Source of the DNA: JAWKTM01 sp041399085
Lineage (GTDB): Bacteria; Planctomycetota; Planctomycetia; Pirellulales; Pirellulaceae
Direction of reading: 5' to 3'
Length of the DNA stretch: 26,954 nt
NCBI GenBank assembly: GCA_041399085.1
Contig: JAWKTM010000087.1
Span: 1 to 26,954 of the forward strand
The first letter of the stretch is position 1; the number at the start of each line of letters is the position of its first letter. Shown here in pieces: positions 7,939-16,451 of this stretch. A program made the translations under genes and the position numbers. The notes below the pieces were generated by a model. It searched no databases, had not been told where the DNA came from, and worked only from the letters and a program-made list of their open reading frames with translations.

Positions 7939-9045
7939 ATGCTCAGCCACTGGTTGACTCGACTGAGAACTCGACCCGCTCGAAACGCCGCTTTGCGGTC
8001 CGGCCGAGTATTGTCGGCCGAACGAATGCAGTTTCTCTTGCTACGCGAACGTTCACGTAGCGACCGAAGTAGCTTGCCGTTTTGCTTGATCGCGTTCGAA
8101 CTGGCCAGCGGTCAGGATTTGGATGCGGCCGTCGACACGTTGATCGATGTGTTGCACGAGCAGCTTCGGATTTCGGACGATATCGGATTGCTGGACGATG
8201 GCCGGCTCGCCGCGCTGTTGCCCGACACTCCGCTGGAAGGCGGCGAGCTGGTGGCGGAGCGTGTGACGCGGGAGTGTCGCGAGGCGAACGTCGAGCTGTC
8301 GACGACTCTGTTCGTCTACCCGTTCGACGATCACGGGCCGTGGGCCGAAGACGGGGAGTCGTCGAGTGAAACGGCGTTGACCGAAGAGGACGCCAAAGCT
8401 CAAGACGCCATCGAAGTCGAGGCGATGACGCGCTGGTTTGTTCGTCCGCTGCCACTTTGGAAGCGAGCGATCGACGTTGCGGGCGCGGCCGCGGGGCTCA
8501 CGTTGTGCTCGCCGCTGATCGTCGGCGGCGGATTGCTGCACCGGATTTATTCGCCTGGCCCCATCTTCTTCTGGCAATGGCGAGATGGAATCGGCGGTCA
8601 GCGATTCTTGATGGTCAAGCTGCGCACGATGGACGTGGATGCCGAAGCGCGGAAGGCCGACCTGCGGAAGATCAGCGAGCAAGATGGCCCGGCCTTCAAG
8701 CTGCGTCATGATCCACGAGTGACTTTCATGGGCAAATTGCTGCGCAAGTCCAGCATTGATGAATTGCCTCAGTTTTGGAACGTGTTGAAGGGCGACATGT
8801 CGTTGGTCGGCCCGCGGCCGTTGCCTTGCGACGAGTCGCGCGGTTGTGCTCGCTGGCAGCGACGCCGATTGGACGTGACACCCGGGCTGACTTGCATCTG
8901 GCAAGTTGAAGGGCGGTCGCGCGTGTCGTTCGCCGAATGGATTCGCATGGACTTGCGATACATTCGCCAACGGTCGTTATGGTACGACCTGTCGTTGATG
9001 GTCAAAACGGTTCCGGCAGTCGTTGGCCGCAAAGGCGCGCACTGA
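7939..9045 (+). CDS. polyprenyl-phosphate phosphoglycosyl transferase with N-terminal degenerate GGDEF-like domain
   Basis: The C-terminal half (170-368) is a bacterial sugar transferase of the WcaJ/PglC type, which transfers a sugar phosphate to undecaprenyl phosphate to start the repeat unit. It has KRAIDVAGAAAGL with a single hydrophobic re-entrant segment (about 178-200), the acidic pair in SSIDELPQFWN (Asp274-Glu275, matching the catalytic Asp-Glu of PglC), GDMSLVGPRP (285-294) and DVTPGLTCIWQV (312-323). Larger family members carry four or five N-terminal membrane helices; this one instead has a soluble domain (22-130) resembling a GGDEF fold, where RISDDIGLLDDGRLAALLPDT aligns with the diguanylate cyclase core but the GGDEF loop reads LDDGR. 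An acidic linker (131-165) joins them. Cyclase activity is unlikely; sensing is possible. Forty-seven bases follow the CpsD-like gene. Confidence 0.88.
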   Translation: MLSHWLTRLRTRPARNAALRSGRVLSAERMQFLLLRERSRSDRSSLPFCLIAFELASGQDLDAAVDTLIDVLHEQLRISDDIGLLDDGRLAALLPDTPLEGGELVAERVTRECREANVELSTTLFVYPFDDHGPWAEDGESSSETALTEEDAKAQDAIEVEAMTRWFVRPLPLWKRAIDVAGAAAGLTLCSPLIVGGGLLHRIYSPGPIFFWQWRDGIGGQRFLMVKLRTMDVDAEARKADLRKISEQDGPAFKLRHDPRVTFMGKLLRKSSIDELPQFWNVLKGDMSLVGPRPLPCDESRGCARWQRRRLDVTPGLTCIWQVEGRSRVSFAEWIRMDLRYIRQRSLWYDLSLMVKTVPAVVGRKGAH

Positions 9046-9122
9046 CGCTGTAAACCCCATAACTCGATTCGGAGCGTCAATGAAGGGATTCATGCGCACG
9101 TAGGCCGACTTGTTGCGATCGA

Positions 9123-10475
9123 ATGAATTCCCCCTTGTCAGTTTTGAAATCATCACCGGGGCTCGACAGTTGCTCGCCATTGCGGTTGCGCCTGTTTCGC
9201 TGGCGACAATGGTTGGCTGAAGCACACGCGGGCAAATCGGTGCTCTCGATTGCCGATCAAGCGGTTGTAAGTGGCACGAACTTTGTCACCAGCGTGTTGA
9301 TCGGTCGCGTCTGTGGCAAGGAGCAACTGGGCGTTTATGCACTGGCGTTGACTGTCGTGCTGTTCGCCCGCGGGTTGCAGCAACAAGTAATCTTCGCGCC
9401 GTACATGGTGTACTGCCATCGCCGGCGCGGACTGGCCCTGCGAGCGTACTCGGGCAGCATCTGGGTGCATAACGCCGCGCTGGCGTTGCTAACGCTGCTG
9501 GCCATGGCCGGCATGACGGTCGCGTCTCTGTTGGGATGGGGGCCGGCCGAATTGCGCTCGGCGATGCCCAGCATGTTGCTGATCGGCGCGTTTTACTTAC
9601 TGCGCGACTTTGTGCGGCAGACGGCGTTGGCGCGCATGGAGATGATCGCGGTCACGGCGATCGACGTGACGGTTGCGACGGTGCAAATCGGCGGTCTGCT
9701 GCTGCTGGCATGGCTGGGCGAGTTGACGGTCGCTCGCGCGCTGCTGATGGTCGGCGCGGGTTGTTTGGTATCCAGCGGCGGATGGCTGTTGGCGCGCCGC
9801 CAAGTGTTTCTCGTTGTCCGGACTCGCATTTGGCGCGACTGGCGACACAACTGGAGCTTCGCGCGTTGGGCTCTGGCGAGTCATTTGGTTGGCTCGACTG
9901 CCCCGATTGCGATTCCTTGGCTGCTGACTTTCGCTTCCGGTCCCGAAGCGACCGGCATGTTTTCGGCCTGCTCGACGATCATCGGCTTGGCCTGGGTGTT
10001 CGTCGGCGGTTTGACGAACTTGGCCGTGCCGCGAGCTTCCCGCGCGTTCGCCGAAGGAGGCCGCGACAAGCTGGTTCGAGCGTTGATGATTACCGCGGTG
10101 CTCTTCGCGATTCCAGTGCTTTCGTTCATCGGCTTTGCCGCCCTGGCCGGCGATTGGCTGGCGCTGCTGATCTATGGCGACGAGTACACGGGGTGCGGCC
10201 CGGTGGTGGTGACCTTGGGCTGTTGGATGTTGGCCAACACGATGGGCATTACGGCCGGCGCGGGATTGTGGTCGATCGAACGACCTTCGGCCAATCTGCG
10301 AGCCGACGTGGTAACGGCAATCGTGACACTGGGCATGACAGCCGCGCTGGTCTTTCCGTTCGGTGTCTACGGAGCGGCTCTGGGCATGTGCTGTGGAACG
10401 GCCGCCGGATCCGTGGTTCGTATCGCGACGCTGGCTTGGATTTTCCGACACTGGCCGACGGAGGTGTCGCGATGA
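9123..10475 (+). CDS. Wzx-like polysaccharide flippase (MOP superfamily)
   Basis: The 450-residue protein is almost entirely hydrophobic after residue 38, with about 12 predicted membrane segments evenly spaced and short polar loops, the layout of lipid-linked oligosaccharide flippases. The stretch SIADQAVVSGTNFVTSVLIGR (about 42-62) resembles the first helix of this family. It should move the undecaprenyl-linked repeat unit across the inner membrane. Its stop codon overlaps the ATG of the next gene in an ATGATG/TGA arrangement, implying translational coupling with the ligase/polymerase. A 77-base gap precedes it. Confidence 0.9.
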   Translation: MNSPLSVLKSSPGLDSCSPLRLRLFRWRQWLAEAHAGKSVLSIADQAVVSGTNFVTSVLIGRVCGKEQLGVYALALTVVLFARGLQQQVIFAPYMVYCHRRRGLALRAYSGSIWVHNAALALLTLLAMAGMTVASLLGWGPAELRSAMPSMLLIGAFYLLRDFVRQTALARMEMIAVTAIDVTVATVQIGGLLLLAWLGELTVARALLMVGAGCLVSSGGWLLARRQVFLVVRTRIWRDWRHNWSFARWALASHLVGSTAPIAIPWLLTFASGPEATGMFSACSTIIGLAWVFVGGLTNLAVPRASRAFAEGGRDKLVRALMITAVLFAIPVLSFIGFAALAGDWLALLIYGDEYTGCGPVVVTLGCWMLANTMGITAGAGLWSIERPSANLRADVVTAIVTLGMTAALVFPFGVYGAALGMCCGTAAGSVVRIATLAWIFRHWPTEVSR

Positions 10476-11911
10476 TGTCGGCGACTTGGAAACCGGCCGT
10501 TTCCATGGGGGACTCCGCGGAGGCCGCCGCCCGCGCGGATCGGCGTCTCGCCTGGCTGTCGTTGCTCCTCATTTGCACCGCGTTTTGGAATCTTGAGAAC
10601 GAATGGCACTTTACGGCTCACGACGACACCTTGGTATATGACGAACAACTGGATCAATACACCGGTAGCGGCGAGTTGTTTCGGCGGCTTGGTTTCTTGT
10701 CGGTGGGAGCGTTGGGGTGTTATTTGCTCGCACAACGCGAAGGACCCCGCCCCCGTTTCCGCTCGTTGGCGTCTTGGTGCCTGTTAGCCACATTTGGTTG
10801 CGGCGCTGCCAGTGTGTTCTGGTCGATCGATCCCGGAACATCACTGCGGCGGATGATCATTGTCGCCCTATGCGCCGTCGGTGGTTTGGGAGTGGCTCGA
10901 AAACTGGACGGCCTCGGCATCGCGTGGATTGTGGTCTTGGGCGGAACGGCGTTTGGCGCGATTGCGTTGGCCAGCGAATTAACGATGGGGGCCTTTCGAC
11001 CGTGGCAATCCGACCATCGTTTTTCGGGGACGACTCATCCCAATGTAATGGGGTTGTACCTCTCGGCTGCCTGCTTGGGGATCCTCTGCATCCGTCGTGA
11101 AATGCCCAGCCGCGCGGCTTTTTGGGGCCTCTTAGTTTTTGTGGGTGTCCTGCTGTTGCTTACTCGTTCGCGAACGTCGATCGTGGCAATGATGGGCGGG
11201 CTGACAGCCGTCTGGTTGGTCGGCACCGAACGCACCCTGCGCATGTGGATGGGTTGGGCCTTCGCTTGGTTGGGCGCCGCAATTTGGCTGTGGATCTCAT
11301 TCCTGGATCGAGCGCAATGGCAGGCGGTCTTCGGCGTGGCGACTCTGGGGCGCGAGGAGTCGGTCGGTTCGCTGACCGGCCGCGTGCCACTGTGGACATT
11401 GCTGTTTGAGTTTGTCGAGAAGCGGCCGTTGTTGGGCTATGGTTATCAAGCCTTTTGGAGCCGCGATCATTATGAGTACCTGTTCGAGGAGCTTGACTGG
11501 GCCGTATCTCATGCTCATAACGCCTACGTCGAAACATTGTTGGGCATGGGGTGCGTGGGCATCGTTTTGATGGTCGCTTCGCTGTTCTTTACGATCCAGC
11601 GGGCCAGTCGCATTGGTCGGCAAACCAAATCTAGCGGGGATCTGTTCATTGTCGCGTTGCTGGGTTACGCCTCGGTCCATGCGATGTTTGAGTCGGTCTT
11701 TGTGCAACCAATCTTTACGGGGTTTCTGTGTGCCTGTGGGGCGATGCATGTGTCGTGCTACCGTCGCATCGGCAAAGAATCGGACTCCCAGGAATCGCTC
11801 CGAACACCGCATGGCGACGTACCGGTGATCGTTCGGCCTCGTCGGCGACGCGGACGTGGCCATGATACGAGCGATAATCGCGGTGTCGGCGATGTGGGAG
11901 GTCGGACGTAA
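10472..11911 (+). CDS. O-antigen ligase/polymerase family membrane protein (Wzy/WaaL-like)
   Basis: The 479-residue product has about ten membrane segments and the features of the O-antigen ligase family: a large loop with FSGTTHPNVMGLYLS, a helix ending LLTRSRTSIVAMM, the GRVPLWTLLFEFVEKRPLLGYGYQAFW region and the AHNAYVETLLGMGCVGIV helix; the Arg and His residues in these loops are typical of the active site. It probably polymerises repeat units (Wzy), though ligation cannot be excluded from sequence. The frame is open back to 9536, but that part overlaps the flippase in another frame; the start at 10472 (or 10475), overlapping the flippase stop, is the plausible one. The C-terminal 60 residues are a polar, Arg-rich tail. 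The stop shares one base with the next ATG. Confidence 0.88.
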   Translation: MMSATWKPAVSMGDSAEAAARADRRLAWLSLLLICTAFWNLENEWHFTAHDDTLVYDEQLDQYTGSGELFRRLGFLSVGALGCYLLAQREGPRPRFRSLASWCLLATFGCGAASVFWSIDPGTSLRRMIIVALCAVGGLGVARKLDGLGIAWIVVLGGTAFGAIALASELTMGAFRPWQSDHRFSGTTHPNVMGLYLSAACLGILCIRREMPSRAAFWGLLVFVGVLLLLTRSRTSIVAMMGGLTAVWLVGTERTLRMWMGWAFAWLGAAIWLWISFLDRAQWQAVFGVATLGREESVGSLTGRVPLWTLLFEFVEKRPLLGYGYQAFWSRDHYEYLFEELDWAVSHAHNAYVETLLGMGCVGIVLMVASLFFTIQRASRIGRQTKSSGDLFIVALLGYASVHAMFESVFVQPIFTGFLCACGAMHVSCYRRIGKESDSQESLRTPHGDVPVIVRPRRRRGRGHDTSDNRGVGDVGGRT

Positions 11912-12996
11912 TGGGAGAACCTTTAACTTCCATCGTGGTTTGTACGTTTAACCGGGCCGCGATGTTGCGCGACGCGCTGTCGAGCCTCGTCGCTCAGCAA
12001 ACCGATTTCGAATACGAAGTGGTCGTGGTCGACAATGGTTCGAGCGACGACACGCGTGAAGTTGTCGACGCAATTGCGAATGAGACGGCGACCCCGGTTC
12101 GATATTTTCGCGAAGATCAGCGTGGCGTGAGTTGGGCTCGCAATCGGGGCATCACCGAGGCTCGAGGAGAGTGGATCGCCTTTTGCGACGACGATCAGAT
12201 TGCCGACGACGACTGGCTGCAACAGTTGATGGACTTTGCTTCGGAAAAGGGTGTCCATTGGGCGGGCGGACAAGTGCGGCTGTTGATGGACGACGACGAG
12301 TTGTTGTCGTTGCCCACCGAGTGCCGCGGCTTATTGGGCGAATCGTGGGGACTGGCGGAACCGCGGCGATACGCGGGCAAAGTAACGCCGGGAACGGGCA
12401 ATCTACTGGCTCAAAAAGACGTATTCGCTCGCGTTGGTGTGTTTGATACGTCGCTGATTGAAGGCGGCGAAGACACGGATTTGTTTCGCCGAATTGACGC
12501 TGCCGGGATTGTGGGTTGGTATACGCCAGCCGCGATTGTGAGGCATATGGTTCCCCCATATCGGCGCGAACCACGTTATTTTTTGTGGGCTTCGCGGCGG
12601 ATCGGCTGGCAGTTAGCCAAGCGAGAATATCGACGTTGGGGAGGACCAATCTTAGTGCTGCGGTTGGCTGCCCGTGCCGCTCAATGCTGGCTGCGTTTTC
12701 GTCCGACGCTGTGGCGCGGCTGGCTGTTGCGAAGTGAGTCGCAGGTGCTGACGGGAAAGTGTCAGGTGTCTCGCTGGACCGGCTATCGCGACTCGGCGCT
12801 GAGCTTGCTGCTGCCAACGTGGTTCGGTTCCGCGGAACGAGCCGCTTCGGTTGATTTCTCCGCCGAACGTGAAATGTTCGGCGAAACGGTCGCTCCAGTC
12901 GCACGGCGAACGTTGGGCTCGGGACGCCCGCCGGTTCCCAGCGATAGCGGTTCACGGAAACCTTCCGAAACTACCAACCAGGAGGTTTCCATATGA
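11911..12996 (+). CDS. family 2 glycosyltransferase
   Basis: The 361-residue protein starts with a GT-A fold: SIVVCTFNRAAML (7-19), VVVVDNGSSDDT (37-48), and the metal/nucleotide-binding acidic cluster FCDDDQ (Asp93-95), followed by EGGEDTDLFRR (about 191-201), the ED motif of inverting GT2 enzymes. The region after ~215 is basic and amphipathic with RYFLWASRR, likely for membrane-surface attachment. The last ~60 residues are low-complexity and polar. It should add a sugar to the lipid-linked repeat unit on the cytoplasmic face. Its ATG overlaps the preceding stop by one base, and its own stop overlaps the next ATG (ATGA). Confidence 0.9.
   Translation: MGEPLTSIVVCTFNRAAMLRDALSSLVAQQTDFEYEVVVVDNGSSDDTREVVDAIANETATPVRYFREDQRGVSWARNRGITEARGEWIAFCDDDQIADDDWLQQLMDFASEKGVHWAGGQVRLLMDDDELLSLPTECRGLLGESWGLAEPRRYAGKVTPGTGNLLAQKDVFARVGVFDTSLIEGGEDTDLFRRIDAAGIVGWYTPAAIVRHMVPPYRREPRYFLWASRRIGWQLAKREYRRWGGPILVLRLAARAAQCWLRFRPTLWRGWLLRSESQVLTGKCQVSRWTGYRDSALSLLLPTWFGSAERAASVDFSAEREMFGETVAPVARRTLGSGRPPVPSDSGSRKPSETTNQEVSI
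12980..12985 (+). promoter_or_regulatory. strong Shine-Dalgarno site for the GT4 gene
   Basis: AGGAGG lies seven bases before the ATG at 12993, inside the end of the preceding gene. It is the clearest ribosome site in the locus, supports this start, and suggests independent initiation in addition to coupling. Confidence 0.75.
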
Positions 12997-14231
12997 CAAC
13001 AACGGTTCGGCAACAATCGAATTCTCACCGTCTCGCGACTTCCCTGGGCGGCGACGGATTCGATAACAATGGCTCCGCCGATCGGCTCCCATGCGTTGAC
13101 GCCCATGTCGTCCTGGTAACCAATTTCATCCCGCCGCATTTGTCGCCAATGCTGCGAGAATTGAGCCAACGCGTGCGAAAGTTGACGATCCTGGTTTCCA
13201 CGCCAATGGAATCTAATCGCGGCTGGGAGCCGGCCTGGGATGGTTTGGATGTGGTCGTGCAGCGCACGACCACATGGAGCCTACCGTGGCGACATCCGAG
13301 CGGTTTCTCGGACACGGTGCATGTTCATATACCCTGGGATACGATTCGTCAGCTCCGCCAGCTACAACCCGATATCCTGATCTCCGATGAATTTGGTTTG
13401 CGAACACTATTTGCCGCTTGCTACCAATGGCGTCGCCCCCGGCTACCATTTCTAATCGGTGTGGGCATGACGGACCATACGGAGAAGGGACGTGGCTGGT
13501 TGCGATACTTACTCCGTCGATGGTTGGTGAAGCAGGCGGATTTCTTCGCCGTGACGGGTGAGGGAGGGCGGCGATATCTGCGTTCCTTGAAAGTGGCTTC
13601 GGAACGAGTTTTCGTGGTCCCTTACTCGGCCGAGCCGAAGGCGTTGTATCACGGCCCGGTACAACGTACCGACGAAGAGGCTCGACGTCTGTTGTTTGTC
13701 GGTCAAGTCATCGAACGCAAGGGAATCGTTCCCTTTACGAAAGCCCTCATTCGTTATGCCCAACGACACCCTGATCGGCCCATCGAGTTCGTGGTGGTCG
13801 GTGGCGGACCTCAACTAGATATCTTGAAGGCCATGCAACTGCCGGCCAATCTCACAATGCCATTATTGGGCCCTTGCAAGTTTGAACAGGTACTCGCTCA
13901 GTATCAGCGTTCTGGCATCTTTGTGATGCCGACGTTGGCGGACGAATGGGGATTGGTTGTTAATGAAGCCATGACGGCAGGCCTGCCCGTTCTGGGATGC
14001 GTCTATGGTCAAGCGGTCGAGCAGCTTTGCGAACACGGCGTAACGGGATGGTTATTCCGCACCGATCACGAAGAAGAGATGGAACAGGCGATCGAAGAGG
14101 CGCTCGATACAACGCCCGGCCGTTTGGCGGCAATGCGAGACGCGGCGCGTGCCGCCGCGTTGCCGCTTACGCCAGCCCACGCCGCCGATTGTTTCGTGCG
14201 TCTGCTATGCACGGCTTGGGAAGGCCACTAA
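12993..14231 (+). CDS. family 4 (GT-B) glycosyltransferase
   Basis: The 412-residue protein has two Rossmann-like halves. The N-terminal half starts at about residue 37 (AHVVLVTNFIPPHLSPML) after a polar 36-residue lead. The C-terminal half carries LLFVGQVIERKGI (about 232-244), EFVVVGGGPQ, and the nucleotide-sugar site ADEWGLVVNEAMTAGLPVLG, where the two Glu residues seven apart (ExxxxxxxE) are the GT4 signature. A retaining transferase acting on the lipid-linked repeat unit is expected; donor and acceptor are not predictable. The start is fixed by a strong Shine-Dalgarno site and the overlapping stop of the preceding gene. Confidence 0.9.
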   Translation: MTTTVRQQSNSHRLATSLGGDGFDNNGSADRLPCVDAHVVLVTNFIPPHLSPMLRELSQRVRKLTILVSTPMESNRGWEPAWDGLDVVVQRTTTWSLPWRHPSGFSDTVHVHIPWDTIRQLRQLQPDILISDEFGLRTLFAACYQWRRPRLPFLIGVGMTDHTEKGRGWLRYLLRRWLVKQADFFAVTGEGGRRYLRSLKVASERVFVVPYSAEPKALYHGPVQRTDEEARRLLFVGQVIERKGIVPFTKALIRYAQRHPDRPIEFVVVGGGPQLDILKAMQLPANLTMPLLGPCKFEQVLAQYQRSGIFVMPTLADEWGLVVNEAMTAGLPVLGCVYGQAVEQLCEHGVTGWLFRTDHEEEMEQAIEEALDTTPGRLAAMRDAARAAALPLTPAHAADCFVRLLCTAWEGH

Positions 14232-14249
14232 GGCAACGTGCCCCTAATT

Positions 14250-14302
14250 GGATATGTCTTGCTATACCGATAGAGCTTGGCTGCAATGGATATCTCTTGC
14301 TA
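14250..14302 (+). repeat. short direct repeat at the start of the acyltransferase gene
   Basis: GGATATGTCTTGCTA at 14250-14264 and GGATATCTCTTGCTA at 14288-14302 differ by one base and are 38 bases apart. The second copy covers codons 2-6 of the gene starting at 14286; the first lies just upstream and is out of frame with it. Confidence 0.7.
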
Positions 14303-15398
14303 CCCAATTCGCGATCTGCCCGACGCCTGGCGCGCCGCGTGGCGGACGCTGCAGGCAGCCGATCCAGCCGTTTGGTCGCCGTTTCTTACACCAGAGTATG
14401 CCACCACCGTCGATGAAGCGACAGTTCAGGCCAAGGGTGGGCGTGATCGGGCGCCACGTGTGGAAGTTGCCGTATGGGAGTCAGCCGGAGAGCCTCAGGC
14501 GTTTCTGCCTTTCGAACGACGATCTCGCTCGGTAGCGACCCCAGTCGGCGGCACATTGTGCGATTACCAAGGACTCATTGCTCGCCCGGATATATCCATC
14601 AACATGCTGGAAATGCTGCGGGCGTGCGAATTGAAGGTTTGGCATTTTGACCATGTCTTGGCTCAACAGCCCCATTTCAAGCATGCTCACAGCCACGCGG
14701 CCAGTTCGCCCTATATCGACGTCGGTGAATCGCCCGACGATTATCGCCAGCGGTCCCGTTCCACGACACGAAACAAGATTCAGGAGATATTGAGAAAGCA
14801 ACGCAAGCTCGAACGCGAGGTTGGGCCAGTGCGTTTCGAGTTCGCAAGCCAGAATCTCGCGATGTTCGATCAGTTGTTGACGTGGAAAAAACAATACTAC
14901 CAGCGTATTCGCTCCGTCGATCATTTGACGGATCGTGCCGTGGCCATAACACGCTCAATTTCCCAGGTGAACGCCGAAGGATTACGAGGCGTGCTGTCCG
15001 TTATGTATGTGGGAGACGAAGTGGGAGCGATTCATCTCGGACTGCAATCCCACGGGGTTCTGCACTGGTGGATTCCCACGTACAACCGGGACCTGCACCA
15101 CTACTCGCCGGGACTGATCTTGTTGTTGCATCTGGCGGCGGAAGGCGCGCAGCAAGGTTATCGACGCATCGACTTGGGCAAGGGCGACGAGGAGTATAAG
15201 CGTTGGTTGATGACGGGCGCGACGGACGTGGCGGAAGGTTCCGTCGACTTGCGGCCCGCGCATCGTTTCGTTCGACACGGCTGGGTACGAACTCGCGAGT
15301 GGCTACGTGATTCGTCGTTACGACGACCGATTCAAAATGTGGTGCGCGGCGCGCGAGCTTGGGTTCGCCAATTCAAAAGCAGTCATTCGAAGGCATAG
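14286..15398 (+). CDS. FemAB/BioF2-like GNAT acyltransferase (CelD-type)
   Basis: The 370-residue protein matches the GNAT acyltransferases found in cellulose and exopolysaccharide loci. It has PFLTPEYATTV near 36-46, an Arg/Lys-rich helix (RNKIQEILRKQRKLERE, about 162-178), and the C-terminal acyl-CoA-type half with GVLSVMYVGDEVGAIHLG (about 235-252), an YSPGLILLLHLAAEGAQQGYRRIDLGKGDEEYKRWL stretch (about 277-312) and a basic tail. It probably transfers an acyl or aminoacyl group to a sugar of the repeat unit or its precursor. I chose the ATG at 14286; a TTG three codons earlier is possible. The gap before it is 54 bases, and the deacetylase gene follows after eight bases. Confidence 0.82.
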   Translation: MDISCYPIRDLPDAWRAAWRTLQAADPAVWSPFLTPEYATTVDEATVQAKGGRDRAPRVEVAVWESAGEPQAFLPFERRSRSVATPVGGTLCDYQGLIARPDISINMLEMLRACELKVWHFDHVLAQQPHFKHAHSHAASSPYIDVGESPDDYRQRSRSTTRNKIQEILRKQRKLEREVGPVRFEFASQNLAMFDQLLTWKKQYYQRIRSVDHLTDRAVAITRSISQVNAEGLRGVLSVMYVGDEVGAIHLGLQSHGVLHWWIPTYNRDLHHYSPGLILLLHLAAEGAQQGYRRIDLGKGDEEYKRWLMTGATDVAEGSVDLRPAHRFVRHGWVRTREWLRDSSLRRPIQNVVRGARAWVRQFKSSHSKA

Positions 15399-15406
15399 TG
15401 TCAGTC

Positions 15407-16372
15407 ATGCGTTGGATGGATTATTCCAAAGTCGAACTAGGCGAGCGGTTTGTACACGAGCCACCTTGGCGCGAACAATTTCCCAAGAATTGGGGAATGC
15501 GCGCCGTGGGACGGATTGGCGCGGGACTTTACTGTGCACTGGGAGATCGCGCCGATCGGCCCCTGGGCATCCTGACTTATCATCGTGTCGCCGACCGTCC
15601 CTCAAGCCTTCCGGCACCGTTACACAATGTGACGCCACGCCGATTTTACGAGCAGCTGTTGGGGCTTAAGCGGCGGGGATTTCAGTTTTGGGCGCTCGAT
15701 CGAGTGCTGGCATGCCATCACTCGGGAACACCCGTGCCCCGCGGCGTTGTGGTTGTTACATTCGACGACGGATTTGCCACCGTGTGCCAACAGTCATTGC
15801 CAATTCTGAAAGACTTACAAATTCCGGCGACCGTCTTTTTGAATACGGCCTATGTGGATACCCAGCAACCATTCCCCTTTGATGCCTGGGGCGTGGCGCA
15901 TCGCGACGAAGCGCCGGCGGATACTTGGAGGCCCTTGTCCTGGATGGAATGCGAGGAATTGGTAGCGAGTGGTTTAGTTAGTGTGGGAGCCCACACACAT
16001 ACGCATGAAGACTTTCGAGGACGCCCGGACGAGTTTGAGTACGACGTTCGTCAATCCGCTGGCATCTTGCGACAACGATTCCAAATGGACGAAGTCACCT
16101 TCGCGTTCCCGTACGGTAGCCCGTTTCTCGGATTCGCCGGTGGTGAACTTGCTCAATCGGCACGGTCGGCAGGTGTGTCGTGCGCATTGACCACGGAATG
16201 CGGGTTGGTCGATCCACAGTCCGATCCGTATCACTGGGGCCGATTCAATGTGTTTGCTTGGGATACGGCCGCTACCTTAGCGGCCAAGTTAAGTGACTGG
16301 TACGGATGGGCTCCCCGAATGAAGAAGAGGATTACCGCTGTGTTGCGGGGCCAGACGGCTCGCAGTCGATAG
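15407..16372 (+). CDS. polysaccharide deacetylase (NodB/CE4 family)
   Basis: The 321-residue protein is a carbohydrate esterase family 4 enzyme that removes N- or O-acetyl groups using a metal. The opening signature ILTYHRV is at 55-61, the catalytic TFDDGF at 118-123 (Asp120-Asp121), and the metal-binding HTHTH at 196-200 (His196, His200). FAFPYGSPF (about 227-235) follows as the usual third motif. About 35 residues between motifs 1 and 2 are inserted around FPFDAWG. No signal peptide or membrane anchor is evident, so it either acts on the lipid-linked precursor in the cytoplasm or is exported by other means. Other possible starts are GTG 15398 and ATG 15416. It pairs with the acyltransferase just upstream. 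Confidence 0.88.
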   Translation: MRWMDYSKVELGERFVHEPPWREQFPKNWGMRAVGRIGAGLYCALGDRADRPLGILTYHRVADRPSSLPAPLHNVTPRRFYEQLLGLKRRGFQFWALDRVLACHHSGTPVPRGVVVVTFDDGFATVCQQSLPILKDLQIPATVFLNTAYVDTQQPFPFDAWGVAHRDEAPADTWRPLSWMECEELVASGLVSVGAHTHTHEDFRGRPDEFEYDVRQSAGILRQRFQMDEVTFAFPYGSPFLGFAGGELAQSARSAGVSCALTTECGLVDPQSDPYHWGRFNVFAWDTAATLAAKLSDWYGWAPRMKKRITAVLRGQTARSR

Positions 16373-16451
16373 TTGGCTGGCAGTCGACGGCTCGCGCGTC
16401 CCCATACAGTTTGGAACTGATTGAAAGTTCCGCGGAGTAGGCGAACGACAT

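Noticed and set aside
9597..10451. 284-codon minus-strand frame
   Set aside because: It is antisense to the flippase, hydrophilic and compositionally biased, with no motif.
9536..10471. Upstream part of the long frame leading into the ligase/polymerase gene
   Set aside because: It overlaps the flippase in another frame and is Arg/Asp-rich; the membrane protein only begins after the ATG at 10472.
12152..12955. 267-codon minus-strand frame
   Set aside because: It is antisense to the GT2 gene; Ser/Arg/Pro-rich without a domain.
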